Shown: positions 8,356-15,600 of the stretch, piece by piece
Layout of the letters: every line of letters begins with the position of its first letter
Position numbering within the stretch: the stretch's first letter is position 1
Virus record (IMG/VR): IMGVR_UViG_3300035703_000454
Coordinates: 1 to 20,878 of that record
Direction: 5' to 3' (one strand)
DNA: 20,878 bases
Origin: a virus
Translations under genes and position numbers: made by a program
The notes under the pieces: generated by a model
What the model was told of the DNA's origin: nothing
Database searches by the model: none
Seen by the model: the letters and a program-made list of their open reading frames with translations, nothing else

Positions 8356-8510
8356 TATTCAACAGGTTTCGATTTAGTCTGCTCACCTTTTGCTCTTTTT
8401 CTTCTCGCTGCACAATGAGCGCGTTGAGAGAATCCTTTTGGACTTGAGCAATCAATACTCTTTTTATATTTATTAGACCAATCTTCTTGAAATTGTTTAA
8501 ATGTTTTCAT
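8355..8510 (-). CDS. Small basic protein with DUF5872-like motif and CTS-like leader (51 aa)
   Basis: This short frame starts MKTFKQFQED and carries IDCSSPKGFSQRAHCAARRK at residues 19-38. The CSxPKGFSQxAHCA pattern with paired Cys is one I know from a small module (DUF5872-type) in many marine phage proteins. The protein is strongly basic: I count 14 Lys/Arg against 5 Asp/Glu. The first residues resemble the capsid-targeting leaders of T4 internal head proteins (MKTYQEFIAEA). The start lies within the end of gp16 (14-base overlap), and its TAA overlaps the ATG of the next gene by one base (TAATG), which supports real translation. A packaged internal protein is a plausible inference; a role beside the terminase is another. 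Confidence 0.78.
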   Translation of the reverse strand: MKTFKQFQEDWSNKYKKSIDCSSPKGFSQRAHCAARRKRAKGEQTKSKPVE

Positions 8511-8931
8511 TTTGGGCCTGTTGTTTTAAAAGTTTTGCTAATTCTGCAGTAGAACCAACAAACAAAGCATTGTTTACTGTAGTTGGACCTTTACTAACTT
8601 TCTCTTCCTCAATATCTTTTAATTTCTTTTGAAGATCCATTAATTTGTCAGTGGCATCTGCAACATTTTTAATTAGTTGTCCCGCAACTTCGTAAGCACG
8701 AGGCATCTCACTTTCTTGTGCTAGTTCAAGAATACCATTAATTGCTTCTTGACCTTTTTCTATAAGAGAATATAAATTTCCCCTAGTATAATCATAATCT
8801 TTTTTAATATCATCAGCGGTTGGTAATATAGTTTCCATTTTGCCAATTTCAATTTTATTTTCAGCAGGAACTATTTCACCATCAACGTTGAAAGCTTCAT
8901 TTAATCCGTCAAATTTTTTTGTCATTTTCAT
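8497..8931 (-). CDS. 16: Terminase small subunit gp16
   Basis: At 144 residues it is slightly shorter than T4 gp16 (about 164). It has the helical composition and central segment expected of the family: ILPTADDIKKDYDYTRGNLY, then GQEAINGILELAQES and AYEVAGQLIKNVADATDKLM, followed by a charged helix (LQKKLKDIEEEK). It lies directly after gp15 and upstream of gp17, as in T4. gp16 forms a ring that stimulates the gp17 ATPase and helps select DNA for packaging. Start choice: the ATG at 8931 (MKMTKKFDGL) leaves five bases after the gp15 stop and has a weak GAG nearby. An ATG at 8925 or a TTG at 8940 would change length by two or three residues. Its 3' end overlaps the next small gene by 14 bases. 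Confidence 0.88.
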   Translation of the reverse strand: MKMTKKFDGLNEAFNVDGEIVPAENKIEIGKMETILPTADDIKKDYDYTRGNLYSLIEKGQEAINGILELAQESEMPRAYEVAGQLIKNVADATDKLMDLQKKLKDIEEEKVSKGPTTVNNALFVGSTAELAKLLKQQAQNENI

Positions 8932-8936
8932 AATAC

Positions 8937-9938
8937 TCAAGAGACTGTTCCACTAAATCCAAAATCATCGCCATCTTCTATCAACGCATTATCTTGAGCG
9001 GTAATGGACTTAACTGGAGCTCCAGATAAGTGAGGTGTGGCAGTAGTTCCATCTTTACCCCTTTCAACAGTAAGAACATTGCCGGATACAAGTTTTACAT
9101 AAACTTCTTCGCCTTCAATATCCAAGTAGGTATTTGTGTTGATCGAACTTGCACTATTAACTACAATGAGCGTATCTTCTGATGTAATATCTTCCGCTAA
9201 ATTTGTTAGAATAGTTCCAGTGTAATTTTTAATAGCCCTTGGTTCGGAAGAGTAAACAATTTCTCTTGTTGGAGTGTTTGTAGTATCTCCAACAACATAT
9301 CCGATAGTAGTTTTTTTGATAATATCTTTTGATGCTGAAGAAACTGGGCCGAACAAATATGTTTTTACAGTAAATCTTAGTGTATAAATTAATACCCTTC
9401 TCGTTGTGAAATTACCTTCATAATCATCTTGCATCGTAATGTTTTCGAGAATTACTGGAACATCTCTTTTTTCATTAATTATGTCTGCCAGTTCAACACT
9501 TATAGTATAAGCTGGTTGAAAATATGGTAAAATTTGTTCAACAATTTGCAAAGCATCATCATTTATCTTTGACATAATACTAAGTTCAAATTGCATATTA
9601 TAAGGAACCGGAAGATATGTTTTTTTAGTTTCTGTTCCGTCAGTTGCAGACTTAGAAGTAAATGTCTGTGTAGTTGTTGACTTTCTAGATGGATCATAAG
9701 TCAAACCAGTAAATTCAAATGACATTCTTGGTAATGTTATTTGAACAGGTTTATTTAAATCTGGGGACTGTTCTAGTCTTGCGAGAAACTTTTGAGTTGG
9801 TCCATATGCAAGAGGAACTTTAATTACGTTAGTAACCACCCCATTATTGTTTGCGTGTTTAATGCTTATTTCATTAAACAAAGACCCAAAAGCAATTACA
9901 GTTCTTCTTAAAATTTCGTGATAAAAGTATTCAAACAT
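8937..9938 (-). CDS. 15: Tail sheath stabilizer / tail completion protein gp15
   Basis: The N-terminus MFEYFYHEILRRTVIAFGSL with later VPLAYGPTQKFLARL and LPRMSFEFTGLTYDPSRK is the standard gp15 signature. In T4, gp15 caps the tail above the last sheath and tube rings and connects it to the gp13/gp14 neck. The core is about residues 1-235. T4 gp15 has about 272 residues; this one has 333. Residues about 240-313 form an added module (EDITSEDTLIVV, LDIEGEEVY, LTVERGKDGTTATPH). It resembles a small beta module common in phage structural proteins and one in the giant protein of this window. The start is the only plausible Met. Upstream lie a late-promoter-like sequence and a perfect stem-loop whose 3' foot abuts the AGG that may serve as ribosome-binding sequence. 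The stop is five bases before the chosen gp16 start. Confidence 0.93.
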   Translation of the reverse strand: MFEYFYHEILRRTVIAFGSLFNEISIKHANNNGVVTNVIKVPLAYGPTQKFLARLEQSPDLNKPVQITLPRMSFEFTGLTYDPSRKSTTTQTFTSKSATDGTETKKTYLPVPYNMQFELSIMSKINDDALQIVEQILPYFQPAYTISVELADIINEKRDVPVILENITMQDDYEGNFTTRRVLIYTLRFTVKTYLFGPVSSASKDIIKKTTIGYVVGDTTNTPTREIVYSSEPRAIKNYTGTILTNLAEDITSEDTLIVVNSASSINTNTYLDIEGEEVYVKLVSGNVLTVERGKDGTTATPHLSGAPVKSITAQDNALIEDGDDFGFSGTVS

Positions 9939-9950
9939 ATTTTATAAACC

Positions 9951-9981
9951 TAGAAGTTATTATGTGCAATAATAACTTCTA
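9951..9981 (-). promoter_or_regulatory. Perfect 13-bp stem-loop between gp14 and gp15
   Basis: Positions 9951-9963 and 9969-9981 are perfect reverse complements (arm TAGAAGTTATTAT), with a five-base loop GTGCA on the plus strand (UGCAC in the message). It lies between the gp14 stop and the gp15 ATG. No run of U follows the stem in the transcript, so it does not look like a standard intrinsic terminator. The 5' arm overlaps the end of the late-promoter-like core, and the 3' arm ends directly at the AGG preceding gp15. Possible roles are a processing or stability hairpin, or control of gp15 translation. Confidence 0.85.
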
Positions 9982-9987
9982 TTTATG
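9980..9987 (-). promoter_or_regulatory. Candidate T4-like late promoter core before gp15 (CATAAATA)
   Basis: The minus strand reads CATAAATA, one base from the T4 late consensus TATAAATA, 41 bases upstream of the gp15 ATG. Its TAA is the stop codon of gp14. Late promoters of T4-like phages need only this -10-type element, read by the gp55 sigma factor with the gp33/gp45 co-activators. AT-rich DNA gives chance matches, but the position exactly between genes supports it. Confidence 0.55.
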
Positions 9988-11389
9988 GAATTCCAAAGGG
10001 GTTCCCCTCACTAAAATCGATAATTTTATCAGCCTCAGTTTCAATTTCATCATTATTGGCAAATCCATCTTTAATTATAAGCGTATCTATTAACCTCAAT
10101 TGATACGAAGCACTTGATGCTGTTCCGACAAGATTTTCTCCAACAACAAATTCACCATTTATATTTGATACTTCAAGAACATTGGTTGTTGCGTTCCAGG
10201 ATCTTACTCTTGCTGTTACTCCACTCTGAGATCCTGTAACTACCTCATTAAATATAAATGTTCCTATTCCTCCAACATTTGGAGATCCTATAGTTATCGT
10301 TGGAGCGACTGTATATCCAAGGCCGGAATTTGTTATTCTAATCTGAGATATTGTACCTGCAGCGGAAACAACAGCAGTCGCAGCAGCTGAAACTGAAGAA
10401 ATTCCTGTAAAAATAATTGATGGGGGAGTTGCGTATCCTGAACCAGAATTTGTAACAGTAACTATTCCTACCACACCATTTCCTATTGATGCAATTCCTG
10501 TTGCACCATTTCCACCACCTCCAATAAACCTCACTCCAGGAGATATAGTGTATCCGTAACCGGCATTAATTATCTCTACACTTTGAACAGATTGTGCAGA
10601 AGGATTGGTATTGTCATTGCATACAACTATTCCACCAATCATTTTTGCAATAGCAGATGCAGTTCTACCTCCCATAGGTGCAGATGATATTCCTACAGTA
10701 GGTGTGCTAGTGTATCCTCCACCACGATTTGTTACTATTATTGATGTAATACCACCATTTACAATTTGAACAATTGCCGTTGCGGTTACACCAACGCCAA
10801 CCATGGTGAGTTTTTGTACAACTCCAATTGGTTTACTATCTTCACCAATACTTCCACTGACATTATCATCAATTTCTTCAATGCTTGTATCAATAATTTC
10901 ATCCTCATATCTAAAGAGTTCGCACCTTAACTCATAAGTGTATAACCCCTGGAGTTGATAAAAAGGTTTTTCGTGCTCAACGTATTTAATTTCAAATAAA
11001 CGATCCCCCAACGGAAAATAAATTAAATCTCCTTCTTTGGGTCTTGACGATAATTTTACGTTTGCCTGATCCTTTATGAGAGGTGAAATATAATTTTTAA
11101 ATCTCTCTCTGGAGATTATCAAAGTAATCTCATTTAAAGCCTGAATACCAAATTTTGACAGAATAGTGGGATTATCACCATATCCATCGTAAGAATCAAT
11201 ATACGCTTCTATCGGATATGCGTTGTCAAACTTTGATTCTATAACTTCCTTTATAACTGTTTTTTCTGTAATATATTTTCTTGGTAGATAATGTACGTCA
11301 ATTCCATACATTCTAAGTTGTTCATTTATTAGGTCTTGGATTAAACCTTGCTCTGTTTTAGAACCTTGGAGAAAAAAAGGATTAAGCAT
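9983..11389 (-). CDS. 14: Neck protein gp14 with repeat-rich C-terminal extension
   Basis: The first 170 or so residues are the conserved neck protein: LNPFFLQGSKTEQGLIQDLI, GIDVHYLPRKYI, and YQLQGLYTYELRCELFRYED near 145-163. T4 gp14 has about 256 residues; this one has 468. The extra length begins near residue 190. It holds four copies of a Gly-rich beta repeat around residues 215-230, 268-283, 308-322 and 347-361 (pattern I-x-[VI]-TN-x-G-x-GYT-x-x-P), then a different module at about 383-430 (GVTARVRSWNATTNVLEV, GEFVVGENLVG). The last 30 residues (EIETEADKIIDFSEGNPFGI) look like the native gp14 C-terminus, so the repeats appear to be inserted before it. The protein forms the head-tail neck with gp13. 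The stop TAA is part of the candidate late promoter of gp15. Confidence 0.9.
   Translation of the reverse strand: MLNPFFLQGSKTEQGLIQDLINEQLRMYGIDVHYLPRKYITEKTVIKEVIESKFDNAYPIEAYIDSYDGYGDNPTILSKFGIQALNEITLIISRERFKNYISPLIKDQANVKLSSRPKEGDLIYFPLGDRLFEIKYVEHEKPFYQLQGLYTYELRCELFRYEDEIIDTSIEEIDDNVSGSIGEDSKPIGVVQKLTMVGVGVTATAIVQIVNGGITSIIVTNRGGGYTSTPTVGISSAPMGGRTASAIAKMIGGIVVCNDNTNPSAQSVQSVEIINAGYGYTISPGVRFIGGGGNGATGIASIGNGVVGIVTVTNSGSGYATPPSIIFTGISSVSAAATAVVSAAGTISQIRITNSGLGYTVAPTITIGSPNVGGIGTFIFNEVVTGSQSGVTARVRSWNATTNVLEVSNINGEFVVGENLVGTASSASYQLRLIDTLIIKDGFANNDEIETEADKIIDFSEGNPFGIP
10295..10762 (-). repeat. Four Gly-Tyr beta repeats in gp14
   Basis: The encoded segments SIIVTNRGGGYTSTPTVGIS, SVEIINAGYGYTISPGVRF, IVTVTNSGSGYATPPSIIF and QIRITNSGLGYTVAPTITI share a strand-turn-strand pattern with invariant Gly-Tyr and a downstream Pro. 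Their spacing is 39 to 54 residues. Copies are diverged at the nucleotide level, unlike the 18-bp array, so this is an old protein repeat. Such repeats probably form stacked beta hairpins decorating the neck. Confidence 0.85.
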
Positions 11390-11393
11390 ATGA

Positions 11394-12242
11394 TTATCCG
11401 ATCATATCTAGTGGTGGAAGTTCATAAGTATTCGACATTTTTTCCATTAATATGTCTATTTCTCTTTGAGCGTCATCATACATTTGTCTACCATTTAATT
11501 CTACTCCACCGGGAAGTTTTACTCCAGTAAACTTCATCATATTTTGACCCCACTGCCTCTTAATTAAAGCAGTCAAATATGGTTTTAAGAAGGAGTCGTT
11601 CCAAACTCTTGAATAATCATTTGGATCTAGAGTTGAATAGCAATCAATAACAAAATAATGATTTTCTGTTACCGAACCCCAATCAATATCAAGATATAGT
11701 CTATCTTGTCTTTTATTGAATCTAATTTGTTTTTGTGTGTTTAATAGAAAATCTAAGTCCTCTAGATATGTCTTAACCATTGCATAACTCAAAAGTTCAG
11801 TAGTTCCCCAATAGTAAATATCGTTCAAAAACAACTGATATTTGACACTAAACATATTGTGAGTAATAGTGTTAGCACCATCAAAAGTAAAAATTTTGTT
11901 TACTCCAATGATATTGGGGGGAACTTGGAGATAATTGCTATTTTCGTAATAATTAAAAGTAGTAGCAGTTCCTACTATGTTTGTACTAACCGTTGTTGTA
12001 ACAATTCCAACACTATTTTGACTTAATCCTTTTGCTCTTCCTCTATCGATATCTGCTTGCGTTACTTTATACTTATAAAATGTTGGATATACACCATCAA
12101 AATGACGCTCTTGAAAAAATTGAACGGCATCATCTACCAAGTCTTCAATTTGTTCATCCGCAACGTTAATTTCCAAAACTGGAGCTCCCAGTTTTCTTTT
12201 ACAATAATCAATTAATTCTTGTCTAGTAGATGGTTGTGCCAT
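11394..12242 (-). CDS. 13: Neck protein gp13 (head completion)
   Basis: At 282 residues it is close to the usual length of T4-type gp13. The N-terminal block TRQELIDYCKRKLGAPVLEI followed by VADEQIEDLVDDAVQFFQER is the characteristic opening of the family. The central region holds aromatic beta segments (NIIGVNKIFTF, YQLFLNDIYYWG), and the C-terminus ends in a helical stretch after PGGVELNGRQMYDDAQREID. In T4, gp13 and gp14 close the portal vertex after packaging and form the platform to which the tail binds. The ATG overlaps the stop of the 54-residue gene by one base. Only four bases separate its stop from the gp14 ATG, so the three are probably translated as a coupled set. Recognition is confident from family motifs and gene order. 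Confidence 0.93.
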   Translation of the reverse strand: MAQPSTRQELIDYCKRKLGAPVLEINVADEQIEDLVDDAVQFFQERHFDGVYPTFYKYKVTQADIDRGRAKGLSQNSVGIVTTTVSTNIVGTATTFNYYENSNYLQVPPNIIGVNKIFTFDGANTITHNMFSVKYQLFLNDIYYWGTTELLSYAMVKTYLEDLDFLLNTQKQIRFNKRQDRLYLDIDWGSVTENHYFVIDCYSTLDPNDYSRVWNDSFLKPYLTALIKRQWGQNMMKFTGVKLPGGVELNGRQMYDDAQREIDILMEKMSNTYELPPLDMIG

Positions 12243-12406
12243 TAGAATTTAGATACGACTTCTTGTTGCTTTAAATATAATTTAATATAACATTTTGCGA
12301 GATTTCTAACTTCACTAATATCATCTATACTATCTATATCCCTTGCAAGTTTTTCATATTCAAACATTTTATTTAAATTTTCCAAATTTACTTTATCTGG
12401 GTCCAT
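12242..12406 (-). CDS. Hypothetical small helical protein upstream of gp13 (54 aa)
   Basis: This is a short frame starting MDPDKVNLENLNKMFEYEKL and ending KLYLKQQEVVSKF. Support for it being real: the ATG has a good ribosome-binding sequence (GAGAGGA, about seven bases upstream), it fills what would otherwise be a gap between the 75-residue gene and gp13, and its TAA overlaps the gp13 ATG by one base (TAATG), an arrangement typical of coupled phage genes. The sequence looks like two short amphipathic helices separated around residues 26-31, with one Cys. I do not recognise a function. Its place in the neck cluster suggests a small assembly factor, but a host-interaction role is equally open. 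Confidence 0.75.
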   Translation of the reverse strand: MDPDKVNLENLNKMFEYEKLARDIDSIDDISEVRNLAKCYIKLYLKQQEVVSKF

Positions 12407-12620
12407 CTACCAATCCTCTCAAAAGATTTTTAATTTCGTTAATATCACTTTTTAAATTTGATAAATCATTTTCAATATGATTTATTTTCTCCTCATGAGA
12501 TTTTTTTGAATCTCTTAATGCAATATAACTATTATATTCATTCATGTCTGTATTTAAAATTGCTTTTGTTTTTTGGTCACGTACTAAATTTACGTGACCC
12601 TCTACCTTTGCGTAATTCAT
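12393..12620 (-). CDS. Small conserved cyanophage protein with C-terminal coiled coil (75 aa)
   Basis: No enzymatic motif is visible. The first half contains VEGHVNLVRDQKTKAILNTD. The second half, from about residue 40, is a heptad-like helix (HEEKINHIENDL, NLKSDINEIKNLLRGL) that looks like a coiled coil. The arrangement VEGhxNLVRD plus a C-terminal IKxLLRGL helix recalls a small hypothetical protein found beside neck genes in T4-like cyanophages. The ATG comes two bases after the stop of the giant gene with no obvious Shine-Dalgarno sequence, so reinitiation or coupling is likely. It overlaps the next small gene by 14 bases. A structural or assembly-chaperone role is possible from context only. 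Confidence 0.8.
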   Translation of the reverse strand: MNYAKVEGHVNLVRDQKTKAILNTDMNEYNSYIALRDSKKSHEEKINHIENDLSNLKSDINEIKNLLRGLVDGPR

Positions 12621-12622
12621 AA

Positions 12623-15600
12623 TTATGCGAGAGCAATAGTTCTAAGATCTCTAAGTCTAGGTGGATATGCTTGATTTGTTGAAGTTCCAACAATCTTGAC
12701 ACTAAAGTATCTAAATGTCGGCAAGTTGTCAATTGTAAACTCAAGATCTGTAAATTGTGCTTGATCACTAATCAATGCCAAAGTATCAGATCTTGGTACA
12801 AACTTGTCTGAAGATCCATCACTATTTGAAATATCAATAACTTGACCAGATTGAAGAAGATTTGAATATCCTGGGAAAGGATAATAAATTAATTCTTCGG
12901 ATGAATCTTTTGCAATTGCATAGAATGCTCTTACATCATTATAAACATTCAAGTATGCGGAAACATATACTTTAATTGATGTTGCAGGAGATTCAAGAGA
13001 AATTGGGTTTATTGCATAAACAAATGCATTTGGATCATCAATTATAGTTGAAGTTCTGTTGTCAGTTATGTAATTTGTGATTGGTTGATTGACTCTATTA
13101 GATGTAAGAATCATTGCAACACGATGCAAGTCAACGACTGGAGATAATGCAGAATTTGTACTATTTAAGTTCAATGCCATTGTGAATGATCTATTTCCAG
13201 GTAAAGTTGTCAGTGTATTTGTCTCATTAACTCTGGAGGCAATCAATCTTGGAGAACTTAAATAATTTACTCCCTTCAGAGTAATATTTTCAAATCCTTT
13301 ATCAACAAAAGAAATTTCAGAGCCATTAACACTTGTTCCACTTACTGTTCTAATAGAGGCACTAATGTTTGTTCCTACAGGAGTTATATTTTCAACTATT
13401 GGGGTTATGACTTCATATTGAATATTTTCCGTTGACTTAATCTTATCTCCACCAGTAGATTTAGTTTCATTTAGATAGAGTTTTGGTAAACTTGTACCAA
13501 CAGATCTATCAACTCCATTTGTTGACATATTCAGTTTAATATTATAATGGTCAAGACCAATAGAATCAGACACAGTTGCATCTGAGAGATCATGAACTTT
13601 GTTAATTCTTCTCAGAGAAACTCCACCTAATTCATACTTGTAAACAAAATCTCTAGTTGTATAATTAAACGCAAGAGTTGAATCAACTGATCTTGTAATT
13701 CCAGTTAGTGAATTTGTGGAAACACCGGTGTAAGAAATAATTTCTTGACCTATTTTTGCATAACCTGGATTTGTTGTTCCAACCCCAACATTTTCAAATG
13801 TCCCAAAGTTTGTGGAATCTGCAACCAGTATAGTTGAAGTTGATGTTGATGCATAATCTGCAATTAGTCTTGTTGGTGCAATATCGCTGGTGACATTAGA
13901 TATCTGAACTCTATTGAGAGATGAGTGCATACCATGATTCTTTTGGTTCACTTTAATGTGTAAACCGTCAGTAACGATAGTTGGAGCCGTTGGAATCAAC
14001 ACATTGCCACCAGTGCTTGCATTCAGAGTAGTTGTTATTCCTAGGTTGTTTGTATACCTCACAGTTCCGCCAGCACCGACTAAGAAATCTCCTTGAACAT
14101 TATCAAGAACAAGTTCATTGATTCCAGTTATATTAGTAACTGAAAGTCTAAGATTTCTCCCAAGAGATGTAATTCCAATCTGAGTTGCTGTTAGTACATC
14201 ACCAACAGAGTATCCAGTTCCGCCATTAGAAATTGTAGCAGCAATGGCAACTCCATTACTGATAGTAATATTTGCTGTTGCATTTCTTCCAGATCCAGTT
14301 ACATTTGTTAGGGAAACATTGGAATACACAGTAGAACCAGATGATGGCGTATAACCTATTCCTGAGTTGGTTATAGTTAAGTTTCCTGTTGCAGTGCCTG
14401 CAGAACCAACATAAATTCCTCTAGCATTTGAACCAAATTGGGTTACTGTATTACCTAAAGTAAGTCCAGAATCTTGTACAGTAGATCCTAATCCAACTCT
14501 AATCCTCTTAGATGAAAGTTCTAAAGTATCTTTGAGTAAGAATGGTGTCTGGTCACTATCAATATCAAGAACAGGATTGTAGAAATTAACACTTCCACTA
14601 TTTGCAAATATTGCACGATTTAATGTAAACTTAATATCTTCATATTGACTTGCATTCCAAGTTGATCCATTTTGAGACTTGAACAAAGACCCAAGAAGTG
14701 GTTGTGTTGTAACAACAACTTGTCTAGATTCTACTTGATTTGCAGTGGAAATATCTACTTCACCTAGTCTTGAAATCCAAACTGTATATTCATTACTAGA
14801 TGAAAGAACAACAAGAGAATGATACTGCTGCCCAGTGAGATAAACGGGAGATTCAAACGTTACTCTTGTCGCAAGACTACCATCTTCAGAAACATTAACG
14901 TCTTTTGCATCAATTACAACTTCACCAAAAGGATATATTTGTTCGGTTGGAAGTCCAAGTTGCATTGGACGCAACTGAACAATGACGGGTAGTGTTGCAT
15001 CTTTTGATCTAAAGAAAAGATCAACAGAAGTAACAAAAATTCCAGATTCTGGTTCGATAAAGAATGATTGTGCAAGAGGATCTAATACACAAGAATTTTT
15101 ACCATAACCAAAATCTCTTTGACCAATAATTTTAATACTTTCTATCGCTCCTCTAATTCCAGAAACTCTTCCATCTACAGATGCACTTAACCAATCATTA
15201 ATTTCTTGTTGTGATGGACCTTCTTTTCTACCAAGGAATTCTTGATATGCTGCAATAATTAAAGCTGAATTTGCTTCTAATGCCAATTGTGGTACAGATG
15301 ATGATGAAGATCCCTGAACCGCTTGACTTGTTACTGTTACTCCTGGGGTTGGTGAAGTTTGTGTAATTTTAAATTGGTCTTGTTGTTTTGCAATGACACC
15401 TTTTCCAAGTACTGTTGCTTCTACACCATTGGCAATATCTGTTTGAATTTGACTAACAGCATCCAAAGTACTTTTTCCTTGAGCCCTAAGTTCTTCAAAC
15501 CTAGTCTTTGCCCAATAACGTTCTCCACTAGTCTCTGGTCTTCTTCCAAGATAGTCAACATAGGCTGACTGTACCGATTTCAATACAAAAGGATCAAGAT

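Noticed and set aside
9951-9981. The gp14/gp15 hairpin as an intrinsic terminator
   Set aside because: The stem is AT-rich and is followed by GGTTTATAAAATATG with no U-run, and termination here would cut gp15 off from upstream late transcription. Another role is more likely.
12577-12768. Minus-strand 63-codon frame overlapping the junction of the giant gene and the 75-residue gene
   Set aside because: It overlaps two better-supported genes in another frame, and the product looks like an out-of-frame reading of the conserved C-terminus of the giant protein.
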